Below the pieces are notes generated by a model, which made no database searches, was not told the DNA's origin, and saw nothing but the letters and a program-made list of their open reading frames with translations. Below, one piece after another: positions 44,145 to 52,767 of a DNA stretch of 64,000 nt. The stretch is from the NCBI RefSeq assembly GCF_001418205.1, contig NZ_LIQF01000005.1:186001-250000 (forward strand), written 5' to 3'. Origin of the DNA: Marinomonas fungiae (GTDB taxonomy: Bacteria; Pseudomonadota; Gammaproteobacteria; Pseudomonadales; Marinomonadaceae). The position numbers and the translations under genes were made by a program. Position 1 is the first letter of the stretch, and the number at the start of each line of letters is the position of its first letter.

Positions 44145-44180
44145 GCAAAAAAAAGCCTAAATAACAGTTTATTTAGGCTT
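44145..44180 (-). terminator. Terminator of the porin gene
   Basis: AAGCCTAAATAA pairs with TTATTTAGGCTT. The minus strand then runs into eight T residues, about 55 bases after the porin stop. Confidence 0.9.
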
Positions 44181-44235
44181 AAAGTGGAGTAAACAGGGGG
44201 AAAATTTACAAAAGAACGTTTGTAGCAAATTGCGA

Positions 44236-45540
44236 CTAGAATGGAACTATCGCAACGATTTGTCCGTACACATTCGTGTCATTATCACCTAATTGAGTGC
44301 TGACGGCATTGTCAGGTTTATAAATGCCAATCAGCGGACTGATAATTAAATTAGGTGAAACAACCCATTCTGCATATAGATCGAGCTCTTGAGCATCCAT
44401 TAAACCGCCACTGGTGTTACTAAAGTCGAAGAACACTGCTCCGAGAGATAGCATGTCGGTTGGTGATGCTTTTAAAGCAACCTGCTGAACATCCGCATTT
44501 GAGTTGAACGGTCCGGCATAATTACCTGCTACTTCACCCTGGAACCAGGTACCATAACCGCGATTGAAACCATAGAATAATGGGTCAAAGCCTTCATCAA
44601 ACTGCGCAAATCGGTAGTTAATACTCGGTGACCAGCTCACATCGGCAAAGGTCCAACCCGCCTCCAAATACCAAGCATCGCCGTCCATGCCTCCGTTGCC
44701 TTGGGTTTGAGTGACGTATTCGCCTGATAGGAATAGGTTATCTACGCCCGCATTGCCTTGGTAACGTAGACTCATGGTTTCTTGTCCATCACGAACACTG
44801 CCCTGATCTGCATCCAAGCCTTTAATGTAAACGGCGGCATACGTACCTTCAGGCGTCACATACTCCGCATTCAGTCCTGCCAGCTCCATTTTCGCTTGAG
44901 CCACGTTGTCAGATTTCAACCAGAAAACGTCAGCACGGGCCCCTTCGCTGCCACCGATACGCAAGATAGCAGTCTCATCAAAGGCTTTTCTAGGTGCCAG
45001 CCAATAGCTACCACCGCGATTCATACTACCGTCGAATGCATTACCAAAATTTAACGCATCGCCGTTAATTAGGAAGCCATCGCCCACGGCAAAATTCTGA
45101 CGTCCGAACGATAGATCCAAGCCGTCTTTACCTAGTGCCGGAAACAGGTCACCTGAGCGCCAGCCAACATAGGCATCTTCTAAATCCGTTTCACGCTCAT
45201 TACCGATGGTGAAACCTGCCGCGTCGCCATCCCCCCATGTACCGGAGCTGACAATGTTTACGGCGCCGTAAACACTGGAATTATTGTCACCGGTGACATG
45301 ACTGCCCGATAGACCATATTTGAGATAACCTTCCTGCCAGGCTGAGCTTCCCGCTTGCTTTGTGCCTAACGTGTCGTAATTATGATCACTGGAAAAGACA
45401 CCAAACATCGCTTCCAAATCGACATTAAGCTCTGTGCCATTGGCATCATATACATTGTAAGCCTGAGCGGTTGACGCAAGTGCCGCAGCCATCATGGTAG
45501 GTAAAATTTTCTTGGTGAAAAAGGGGATCGTTTCACTCAT
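44236..45540 (-). CDS. Outer-membrane porin (alginate-export-like beta barrel)
   Basis: The protein has 434 residues from the ATG at 45540 (AGGAC upstream); a further in-frame start eight codons upstream is less likely. The signal peptide ends at AQA before YNVYD. The mature protein is rich in alternating aromatic/polar strands and Gly/Asp loops and ends in a terminal phenylalanine (IVPF), the sorting signal for outer-membrane barrels. It resembles alginate-export/DUF1302-type channels. It lies next to the aromatic aldehyde operon in convergent orientation and may serve uptake of its substrate (inference). Confidence 0.78.
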   Translation of the reverse strand: MSETIPFFTKKILPTMMAAALASTAQAYNVYDANGTELNVDLEAMFGVFSSDHNYDTLGTKQAGSSAWQEGYLKYGLSGSHVTGDNNSSVYGAVNIVSSGTWGDGDAAGFTIGNERETDLEDAYVGWRSGDLFPALGKDGLDLSFGRQNFAVGDGFLINGDALNFGNAFDGSMNRGGSYWLAPRKAFDETAILRIGGSEGARADVFWLKSDNVAQAKMELAGLNAEYVTPEGTYAAVYIKGLDADQGSVRDGQETMSLRYQGNAGVDNLFLSGEYVTQTQGNGGMDGDAWYLEAGWTFADVSWSPSINYRFAQFDEGFDPLFYGFNRGYGTWFQGEVAGNYAGPFNSNADVQQVALKASPTDMLSLGAVFFDFSNTSGGLMDAQELDLYAEWVVSPNLIISPLIGIYKPDNAVSTQLGDNDTNVYGQIVAIVPF

Positions 45541-45997
45541 AGTATTGTCCTGATATAAGTTCAATTTGTGATATCACATACCTAATACACCATTCTGTTA
45601 GTAAAACAGCATGGACTATTTAAGTAAGTATTTTTTAAGAAAATGATTCTTCTTTGGAATCACTATATGACCTTATCATTTAGCCCCTATAGATAAACTG
45701 TCCCTTTCGGGACATTTCTATATAAACAATAAATACTGATAGACTCTGACATTTTTAGATGAACCAAGGGAGCAAAGGAATTCTCATGGTCAGCTCCAGA
45801 GATTTCCATAGAGCTAACATGCTAAAGATCTCCGTTAAAGTTATTGGCCAGATAGATGAAGGAATTGTGAGTACTTCTGACGGTTGATAGTAACTATTAG
45901 ATTCAATAGTAAATAGATTTGTTTATTTTATTCCGACCAAATGAAAATAGAAGATACTATTTATACAAATTAACATTAATCAGGAGATTTCCTATCT
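45541..45997. other. Divergent intergenic region between porin and LysR genes
   Basis: This 457-base, A+T-rich region holds a 12-bp palindrome TGTGATATCACA at 45567-45578, about 27 bases upstream of the porin ATG and resembling a GntR- or CRP-type half-site pair. A second symmetric element, TGTCCC-TTTC-GGGACA, is at 45699-45714. A 33-codon open frame (45786-45887) with an AAGGA site shows no recognisable similarity, and I do not call it. AGGAG precedes the LysR ATG. Confidence 0.5.
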
Positions 45998-46912
45998 ATG
46001 ATAAAAATAAACAGCCAACATATTGATGAAATTGCAGCTCTGATAGCCGTTGCTGCTAATGGAACTTTTGCCGCAGCCGGAAAAGCAATTGGGCGACATC
46101 CTACCATTATTTCTAAACGTATCGCATCATTGGAGACCCGCCTTGGTGTTCGCTTGGTTGAACGCACGACACGTCAGGTTCAACTAACAGATACAGGCAA
46201 ACGTCTCGCTGATAAATATAGGGTAGCGACTGACCTTATAGAGGAAGCACAAGAAGAAGCGACTGAAAACGCGAATAACCTGAGCGGGAGACTAAAATTG
46301 GCTTTTCCAGCCACTATGGGACGTTTGTGGTTAGCACCGAAAATCCCGGAATTCATGGCTAAGTATCCCAATCTAGAGCTAGATATTAACTATAGCGATA
46401 ATTATGTCGATCTTATTGAAGGTGGATTTGATGCGGCCATTCGAATTGGTCAACTGACCGACAGTCGTCTCGTTGCACGTAAACTGACCAGCCATAAACG
46501 AATTCTCGTTGCGTCACCTAATTATTTGCAACAGCATGGAACGCCCATGGAGCCAGGCCAACTACTTGAGCACAACTGTATCGGTAACCCGAGTCTTCAC
46601 TCCTACCCAATATGGCGCCTTTCCGATGGGCAACAACTAGCTATGGTTCGTACCAACGGAACCTTAGTCACTAACGATAGTATCGCCATGCTAGAAGCAG
46701 CACGGGCTGGCATTGGCATACTTGGTGCCGGTGAGTGGCTTGTTGCTCAAGACATACATACAGGAGCTTTAGTACAACTGATGCCACATTGGCATTTTGA
46801 TAGTGATGGCGGCATCTACTTGGTTCGCGCGTCGCGCCACTATATATCAGCACGAACGGACGCATTTGGAGAATGGATTTCGCAGTTATTTCAACCAGTA
46901 CCATGGAAATAG
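45998..46912 (+). CDS. LysR-family transcriptional regulator
   Basis: The 304-residue protein has an N-terminal winged helix-turn-helix (about 8-65) with TFAAAGKAIGRHPTIISKRIASLE, then a LysR substrate-binding domain (AFPATMGRLWLAPKIPEFMAKYP). It starts the RidA/PhzF/Gate block and is the obvious candidate to regulate it; the inducer is unknown. Confidence 0.9.
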   Translation: MIKINSQHIDEIAALIAVAANGTFAAAGKAIGRHPTIISKRIASLETRLGVRLVERTTRQVQLTDTGKRLADKYRVATDLIEEAQEEATENANNLSGRLKLAFPATMGRLWLAPKIPEFMAKYPNLELDINYSDNYVDLIEGGFDAAIRIGQLTDSRLVARKLTSHKRILVASPNYLQQHGTPMEPGQLLEHNCIGNPSLHSYPIWRLSDGQQLAMVRTNGTLVTNDSIAMLEAARAGIGILGAGEWLVAQDIHTGALVQLMPHWHFDSDGGIYLVRASRHYISARTDAFGEWISQLFQPVPWK

Positions 46913-47038
46913 TGAGTGCTGCTTTGTAAGTTTTATTCATGCAAATAATGCATGAGTATTGTGCAAATTTAAGATATTGCCTCCCACAGTGCATGTTGAC
47001 ACAATCATCTCCAGTAGAAAAATACAGGAGATTTCAAT

Positions 47039-47386
47039 ATGCCACACCTTTCCCCAGCAATAAAAACAGGCTCGCTACTTTTCTTATCTGGTCAACTTGC
47101 GTTCAATAGCAACGGCAAAATCCATGGTGATATTGAAGAGCAGACAGCTTTAATTCTTGCTCATCAGTTTAAAGCTCTGGCTGAATATGAGCTGGGGCCA
47201 GAGAACGTCGTCAAAGCCGGTGTATGGATTACCGAGCGAAATAATTTTCAGAAATTTGATGCCGCATTTGCCCGCGCATTTGGCGACCATTTGCCAACTC
47301 GTTCTACCGTTATCTCACAACTGGCTCTTGAAGATGCTTTGGTTGAAATAGACTTAGTGGCTTCCTTTGAACCACTTACCCGTTGA
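47039..47386 (+). CDS. RidA-family enamine/imine deaminase
   Basis: The 115-residue protein spans a complete RidA (YjgF/YER057c) fold, with LLFLSGQLAFN near the N-terminus and the conserved arginine R88 in PTRSTVI. E/D-rich C-terminal EDALVEIDLVASF completes the trimer interface. RidA proteins hydrolyse reactive enamines/imines produced by PLP enzymes; members in gene clusters may have dedicated substrates. It has an AGGAGA ribosome site and lies 46 bases upstream of the PhzF-like gene. Confidence 0.88.
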   Translation: MPHLSPAIKTGSLLFLSGQLAFNSNGKIHGDIEEQTALILAHQFKALAEYELGPENVVKAGVWITERNNFQKFDAAFARAFGDHLPTRSTVISQLALEDALVEIDLVASFEPLTR

Positions 47387-47432
47387 GATATTGGCATATC
47401 TTTGTAATAACTTACTTCCGGAGAAAAATATC

Positions 47433-48263
47433 ATGAATATTCAGCGCATTGCTGCATTCTCAAACGGTTCAGAAGGGGGGAATCCCGCTGGCGTTGTTAT
47501 ATGTGAATCGTTGCCTGAAACAACAACGATGCAAACATTGGCAGCAGAGATTGGTTATTCTGAAACTGTATTTGCAGCTCCTAACGATACAGGTTGGCGA
47601 GTTCGGTATTTTTCACCAGAAGTTGAAGTAGACTTTTGCGGTCACGCAACCATTGCGCTCGGATCTGCTCTTGCACGAGATTTTGGGCCTAGAACCTTTC
47701 ACTTAACACTCAATCACGCGCAAATCAGTGTCGAAGGCTACTTCTCAGAGCAGGACTGGGGGGCTTCATTTATATCTCCACCTACGCATAGCCGCCCGAT
47801 TGACAAGGAATTACTCGCCGAAGCCCTCGCTTTATTTGGCCTCAGTGAGGCAAAACTTGATCTACGAATTCCACCTGCGATAGCTCATGGCGGTGGAGAT
47901 CACTTGATCCTTGCCTTAAAAGACAGACAAACATTACAAGCGATGCAGTATAACCAAGAAGAGGGTCGTCATTTATCTCTTCGAGAAAAGCTGGTGACAT
48001 TCAATCTGATTTACGCTGAGCAGAATCAAGTATTCCATTCGCGAAATCCGTTTCCTGTTGGAGGAGTATTTGAAGACCCTGCAACTGGAGCGGCAGCAGC
48101 AGCACTTTCTGGATATCTCAGAGATATCACTTGGCCTCATCAGGGATCTATTGTGATTTATCAAGGGGAAGATATGGGTATGCCTTCACGCTTAACCGCT
48201 GAGATCTCACCTCAAATGGGTTCTGGGATCAAAGTGTCAGGCAGCGCACGATTGCTTAGCTGA
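47433..48263 (+). CDS. PhzF-family isomerase/epimerase-like protein
   Basis: The protein has 276 residues from the ATG at 47433; the frame is open upstream into ridA but without similarity. It starts MNIQRIAAFSNGSEGGNPAGVVI, has the catalytic Glu region GYSETVF, EVDFCGHATIALGSAL and the second-half DPATGAAAAALSGYL, all PhzF hallmarks of a two-domain diaminopimelate-epimerase-like fold. Apart from PhzF itself most members have no known substrate. Nothing nearby points to phenazine synthesis. Confidence 0.88.
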   Translation: MNIQRIAAFSNGSEGGNPAGVVICESLPETTTMQTLAAEIGYSETVFAAPNDTGWRVRYFSPEVEVDFCGHATIALGSALARDFGPRTFHLTLNHAQISVEGYFSEQDWGASFISPPTHSRPIDKELLAEALALFGLSEAKLDLRIPPAIAHGGGDHLILALKDRQTLQAMQYNQEEGRHLSLREKLVTFNLIYAEQNQVFHSRNPFPVGGVFEDPATGAAAAALSGYLRDITWPHQGSIVIYQGEDMGMPSRLTAEISPQMGSGIKVSGSARLLS

Positions 48264-48312
48264 TCAAATAACATTCACTAATGATTGAAAAGATTGGTAT
48301 GCCATATCACCA

Positions 48313-48612
48313 GAGAAAACACTTGAATCACTTAATATTATTTTACTCTCAGCGCCTAAACCAGCAGGTCAATATCAACCTGCTTGTTTAGTTGGAAATG
48401 TGCTTTATTTATCTAGGCAAGGTCTAAGAAATGAAGATGGTCATTTCCATCGATAGTTTCATTGACCATGCTAAAGTTGTTAACGGTAGCTCTGATTTAC
48501 TAGTCGAAGTTTTAGGCGAAAGGGAGCTATCACCCCCAGTTCTGTTATGGGCGCTAGTTCACTGCCTTTTAGCATGATTCTTCAAGTAGAAGCCATCTTC
48601 TCAGTTAAGTAA
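48313..48612 (+). pseudogene. Decayed RidA-family gene (frameshifts and internal deletion)
   Basis: Reading from 48313, one frame gives EKTLESLNIILLSAPKPAGQ and then PACLVGNVLYLSRQG before a TAG at 48454, an N-terminal RidA segment. A second frame from 48458 gives FIDHAKVVNGSSDLLVEVLGE, and a third from 48538 gives VMGASSLPFSMILQVEAIFS, which is the RidA C-terminus, ending at the TAA at 48610-48612. The three pieces keep the order of a RidA protein, but roughly the middle third is missing and two frame changes occur. It is a different subfamily from the intact RidA at 47039-47386. Confidence 0.8.
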
Positions 48613-48668
48613 ACACCACAGTAGTGTGATCATCGTTTTAACGTTCAAGGAATTTTCGGAAATTAAAT

Positions 48669-49604
48669 ATGTCGCTCATTGAAATTATTTTGTCTTCAGG
48701 GCGATCTTCTGTTGATATTGCACTTTATACGCTCCTACCTATCATGATAGTGATGCTTTGCATTATGAAAGTTCTCGAAGCGATAGGGATAATGGACTTT
48801 ATTGTTAGTATGTTAAGTCCGCTTTTGAAGCCCTTTGGTTTGACTGGCATGAGCACATTCGCCTTACTGCAAATGAACTTTATCAGCTTTGCAGCGCCAC
48901 TTGCTACTCTAATGATTATGCAAAATCGAGGTATATCAGATAGACATTTGGCTGCAACACTAGCGATGTTATTAGCAATGGGGCAAGGCAATATTCTCTA
49001 CCCAATGATCCCATTAGGTCTCAACTGGACAGCAGCAATTGCCATTTCTATCATTGGTGGATTGTGTGCCTCAACATTTACTTGGTATGTTTCGGGTCAA
49101 CATTTATCCCATAAAAATGACCATTCTTCGACCCCAGCTTTAAAAGACAGCTCGTCTAACGATAGTCTAGTCAAAGTAATAAATGATGCTGGCCTTGATG
49201 CTATTCGACTAACTGTCGCTGCTGTTCCTATGCTAACTCTATCTATTACTATTGTCGGAACTCTCAAAGCTTTTGGTGCCATTACAGCCCTAGAAAATAC
49301 GCTATCACCTCTTTTGAACGCTGCAAATATATCCTCCATGTTTGTTATGCCTACTCTGGCAAAATATCTAGGGGGAGGAACAGCCTATTTGGGGATAGCT
49401 TCCGATTTGGTCCAACAAGGCAATATGACCATTACTCAAATAAACATATCCACCGGATTTCTGGTCAATACATTCGATTTACCAGGTATAGGCATATTTT
49501 TAGGGTTAAGCTACCGCTTTGTAAGTCTGTTTAAATATGCAATATTAGGAATCCTATTGGGAATAGCAGTAAGAACCCTACTCCATTTTTTAATTTTTAA
49601 CTAA
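48669..49604 (+). CDS. Nucleoside-recognition (Gate) domain membrane protein
   Basis: The 311-residue protein has about eight hydrophobic helices in two similar halves joined by a polar linker (about 148-170). Each half has a gate-like pattern: TFALLQMNFISFAAPLAT in the first and TLAKYLGGGTAYLGIASDL in the second. This matches nucleoside-recognition/Gate proteins related to SpmA/YjiH, whose substrates are mostly unknown. Located after RidA and PhzF-like genes, it may transport a metabolite of that cluster (inference). Confidence 0.75.
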   Translation: MSLIEIILSSGRSSVDIALYTLLPIMIVMLCIMKVLEAIGIMDFIVSMLSPLLKPFGLTGMSTFALLQMNFISFAAPLATLMIMQNRGISDRHLAATLAMLLAMGQGNILYPMIPLGLNWTAAIAISIIGGLCASTFTWYVSGQHLSHKNDHSSTPALKDSSSNDSLVKVINDAGLDAIRLTVAAVPMLTLSITIVGTLKAFGAITALENTLSPLLNAANISSMFVMPTLAKYLGGGTAYLGIASDLVQQGNMTITQINISTGFLVNTFDLPGIGIFLGLSYRFVSLFKYAILGILLGIAVRTLLHFLIFN

Positions 49605-49907
49605 ATTTTATTTCTTCGGTCTTTTATGAATACCAAATAATTATTTTCGTTTTTATCTTTAAGTTATAAAAATGGTTAATGAATGAAATATTGCAGCAGG
49701 TTATCAATGATTATCCTATAAAAAAATTCGGGCACACAGTCTTAACCTGATGGAAGAGGACATTATTTGCCAATGGCAAGTAATTATGGCCCCCTATTCT
49801 TTAGAGGTAAAAGAGATCGCTTGGTGGCCTACCTATCAGATAGCGGATGGTCGGTTATCAGTTCCTTCAATAGTATTACTCGAATATCTTGTACCATCTC
49901 CTGTAAA
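49605..49907 (+). pseudogene. A+T-rich intergenic region with a possible aromatic-hydroxylase remnant
   Basis: From about 49750 a short frame reads MAPYSLEVKEIAWWPTYQIA, which recalls the segment xxPYxxEVKEVxWWSxYEIGQR of flavin-dependent phenol/3-hydroxybenzoate hydroxylases. The reading frame before and after shows no further similarity, so if real it is a small fossil. The identification rests on one short motif from memory and is tentative. Otherwise I see no gene here. Confidence 0.3.
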
Positions 49908-49935
49908 AAGCCCCATACGTCACTGTATGGGGCTT
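49908..49935 (-). terminator. Terminator of the hpaE-F-dctPQM-hpaD operon
   Basis: AAGCCCCATAC pairs with GTATGGGGCTT around six bases, with TTTTTAC following on the minus strand, 27 bases after the hpaD stop. Confidence 0.9.
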
Positions 49936-49961
49936 ATCCAAATTAGACTTAGCAGTAGTGA

Positions 49962-50891
49962 TTACAAACGGCTCGTACCATAAACAAACTCGCCTGATTC
50001 CTGTGACGCTTGCGGTGCTGGTACCGCGTTTCCTGTTTGCGGGGAAACAGGGAAGATCGCATTGATTTGTCCCGTACCAGAGCTACCGAAGTAAGGTGTT
50101 ACCACTTCTACTTTTTGATCGTAGTCAGACCAGCCCAAGGCACCGAGCAGCATGGCTGTATCGTGCATAAAGCCTTCGCCATGACCTTTGGCCGCATACT
50201 CAGGCAACATAGCGCAGAATTTTTCCCACTCGCCGTTTTCCCACATTTCCACCACTCGATGATCAAGATCCTCTAGGAACGGGCTCCAAACCTTGTCTGA
50301 GAAATCTGGTGCTTGACCGTTTTGTGCGAAGCGGTGAGATAGAGAGCCACTGGCAAGGATCGCCACGGTACCATCGTAATGTTTTTCGATCGCTTCTCGC
50401 AGTGCCCACCCTAAACGAGCCGAATCATTCAAATAGTGTACCGTTAACAACGCTGATACTGAGATGCACTTAAAGTGGTTATCTTCATTCATATAACGCA
50501 TCGGCACCAACGCACCGTACTCTGGCGCTAAAGTCGTGGCATCATGGGCCATCGTCTCTACGCCCTGCTCATTACACACGTTGGCAATAATACGGCCCAG
50601 TTCTGGATTACCATCCAAGCTATATGGCATGTTGTTGATAAAATGTGGCAGCTCATTACTGGTATAAACCCCTTCCCAATGAGGCGCACAATTAATATGG
50701 TAACCAGCATTCACCAACCAATGCGTGTCAAACACAACTATGGTATCAACACCCAGCTCTCGACAACGACGCGAGATTTCATGATGGCCATCGATTGCCG
50801 CCTGACGGAACCCTTTCTTAGGTCCATCAAGTTCGGATAAGTACATAGATGGTACGTGGGTAATTTTTGCAGCTAACGCTAACTTGCCCAT
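49962..50891 (-). CDS. hpaD: 3,4-Dihydroxyphenylacetate 2,3-dioxygenase (HpaD), copy 1
   Basis: The 309-residue protein begins MGKLALAAKITHVPSMYLSELDG and follows E. coli HpaD closely (FDTHWLVNAGYHIN, GVYTSNELPHF, GALVPMRYMNED, LASGSLSHRF, GEGFMHDTAMLLG, SSGTGQINAIFP). It is a class III (LigB-type) extradiol dioxygenase that opens homoprotocatechuate to 5-carboxymethyl-2-hydroxymuconate semialdehyde. A tail of about 28 residues after IFPVS is longer than in E. coli or in the second copy at 61081. Last gene of the minus-strand hpa operon. Confidence 0.94.
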   Translation of the reverse strand: MGKLALAAKITHVPSMYLSELDGPKKGFRQAAIDGHHEISRRCRELGVDTIVVFDTHWLVNAGYHINCAPHWEGVYTSNELPHFINNMPYSLDGNPELGRIIANVCNEQGVETMAHDATTLAPEYGALVPMRYMNEDNHFKCISVSALLTVHYLNDSARLGWALREAIEKHYDGTVAILASGSLSHRFAQNGQAPDFSDKVWSPFLEDLDHRVVEMWENGEWEKFCAMLPEYAAKGHGEGFMHDTAMLLGALGWSDYDQKVEVVTPYFGSSGTGQINAIFPVSPQTGNAVPAPQASQESGEFVYGTSRL

Positions 50892-50912
50892 GGAAGCTCT
50901 CCGGTAAAACAG

Positions 50913-52241
50913 TTATCTGTATAAAATCTCAGGTAAAAACAAAGCAATTGAACTTACAAATAAAATCAATGCTAAACGAATCATATCTGCGCACCAGAAC
51001 GGCACGATTCCTTTGAAGATTGTGCCGGCCTTTACGTCATCCAATACTGCACTGAGCACAAACACATTCATCCCAACAGGCGGTGTAATCAAGCTAATCT
51101 CTGTCACCACCACCACAAGAATGCCAAACCAAACCAAGTCAAATCCCAAGCTCTGCACCAGCGGATAAAAAATCGGTACGGTCAACAGAATCATCGACAG
51201 GCTTTCGAACACCATGCCTAATACTAGGTAAATCGCGACTATAATCAGCATGATTCCCATCGGCGATAGCTCAAAGCTTTGCACAAAGGCCAATAGCTCA
51301 GCAGGCAGTCCAGCCAAGGTAATAAAATCCGAGAAAATCAACGCACCAATCAACACCGTGAAAAGCATGGCAGAGGTGCGACCGGTATCAATCAAAGCAT
51401 GGAACAACGCATCTAGGTTGAGTGATTTACGTATTAAGGCAATGACAAATGCACCACCTGCACCAACCCCAGCCGCTTCAGAAGGTGTAAAAATACCTAG
51501 ATAAATGCCGCCCATCACAATGGCAAACAGCAGCAAGACACCCCAAACATTGCGCAGTGACACTAAGCGCTCAGACCATGGTAGCGGTTCACCCGCTGGG
51601 CCAGCTTCAGGATGACGCCAAACCACGTAACGAGTTGCCAACAAATACAAACCTATGCCTAACATGCCCGGGATAAAACCTGCTGCAAACAGCTCGCGAA
51701 TGCTGGTTTCCGTCAAAATGCCATACATCAACAAAATAACACTTGGCGGTATTAAAATACCTAACGTTGAGCCTGCCGCGATGGATGCGCTGGCCAATTC
51801 ATTTGAATAGCCATATTTTTTCATCGGCGGCATGGCTACTTTCGCCATGGTTGCAGAGGTCGCGAGGCTTGAACCGCAAATCGCCGAGAAACCACCGCAT
51901 GCCACAATCGTTGCCATAGAAAGGCCGCCTTTTCGGTGACCTAAAAATGCATGGGAAGCGCGATATAAATCTCCAGATAAATTCGCTTTGGTGACAAAGT
52001 TACCCATCAAGATAAATAGCGGGATCACCGACAAGCCGTACTCTTGCGCCGTATCAATAATACGATTAGAAGCAAGAGAGATCGGTCCTCGCCAACTGAA
52101 TTCAAACAGATTATCAAAGGTTAGGCCCTGTAGAGCAGCAAAGCCAACAATACCTACCGCCCCCATAGCAAAGCCGATGGGCACTCGAAACACTAAAATC
52201 AGGCTTAATAAGATCAAAAAGCCAATAAATGATTCAAACAT
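50913..52241 (-). CDS. dctM: TRAP transporter large permease (DctM)
   Basis: The 442-residue protein has about 12 hydrophobic helices with TRAP-DctM features: VIPLFILMGNF, CGGFSAICGSSLATSATMAKVAMP, GILIPPSVILLMYGI and LITPPVGMNVFVL. It couples substrate entry to the sodium gradient. It is encoded between hpa genes, so its cargo is probably an aromatic acid such as 3,4- or 4-hydroxyphenylacetate (inference). Confidence 0.93.
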   Translation of the reverse strand: MFESFIGFLILLSLILVFRVPIGFAMGAVGIVGFAALQGLTFDNLFEFSWRGPISLASNRIIDTAQEYGLSVIPLFILMGNFVTKANLSGDLYRASHAFLGHRKGGLSMATIVACGGFSAICGSSLATSATMAKVAMPPMKKYGYSNELASASIAAGSTLGILIPPSVILLMYGILTETSIRELFAAGFIPGMLGIGLYLLATRYVVWRHPEAGPAGEPLPWSERLVSLRNVWGVLLLFAIVMGGIYLGIFTPSEAAGVGAGGAFVIALIRKSLNLDALFHALIDTGRTSAMLFTVLIGALIFSDFITLAGLPAELLAFVQSFELSPMGIMLIIVAIYLVLGMVFESLSMILLTVPIFYPLVQSLGFDLVWFGILVVVVTEISLITPPVGMNVFVLSAVLDDVKAGTIFKGIVPFWCADMIRLALILFVSSIALFLPEILYR

Positions 52242-52252
52242 ACAAATACTCG

Positions 52253-52765
52253 CTACAGATCTTTCTTAAACAGATTGCGTACAGCAACAATGACTAGCAC
52301 CGCTGCGGACAGATACATCATGACACTGATAAATTGGATGAAGTAAGCGACCGGGATTTGCAAGAACTCTGTGAAGACACCTCTTCGCAGCGAGCGTTCA
52401 GCCATAAACCAAATACGTCCAGCGAGATAGTAAAATCCTGCTCCCACTATTAGGTTACTGATGACACCTGATAAACGTAGGAAAATGCTTGGCAATAACC
52501 GATCAAGAATATCCACCACGACATGAGCACTAGCAATGGTCACGACCGGGATTTGACAAAATATGATAATCCCTAGCGCCAGTTCGGTGAGTTCGGTTGT
52601 CCCATTGATGGAGTTATTAAACAGGTAGCGGCCAATGACATCACCGCACGTGAGTAACATGAGCCCCATTAGAATCAGAGACGATATCACCTCTAGGGTA
52701 AAGGTTAGCCACTTGGCTAACCCAAACCCACCATGGTGCTTATCGACAAGTCGAGTCAACAACAT
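52253..52765 (-). CDS. dctQ: TRAP transporter small permease (DctQ)
   Basis: The 170-residue protein has four hydrophobic helices in the DctQ arrangement, with DVIGRYLFNNSINGTTELTE after helix 1, the most conserved DctQ segment. It lies between dctP and dctM with gaps of 2 and 11 bases. Confidence 0.9.
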   Translation of the reverse strand: MLLTRLVDKHHGGFGLAKWLTFTLEVISSLILMGLMLLTCGDVIGRYLFNNSINGTTELTELALGIIIFCQIPVVTIASAHVVVDILDRLLPSIFLRLSGVISNLIVGAGFYYLAGRIWFMAERSLRRGVFTEFLQIPVAYFIQFISVMMYLSAAVLVIVAVRNLFKKDL

Positions 52766-52767
52766 GT

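Noticed and set aside
45786-45887. 33-codon open frame with an AAGGA site between porin and LysR genes
   Set aside because: Too short, no similarity that I recognise and no terminator or conserved context.
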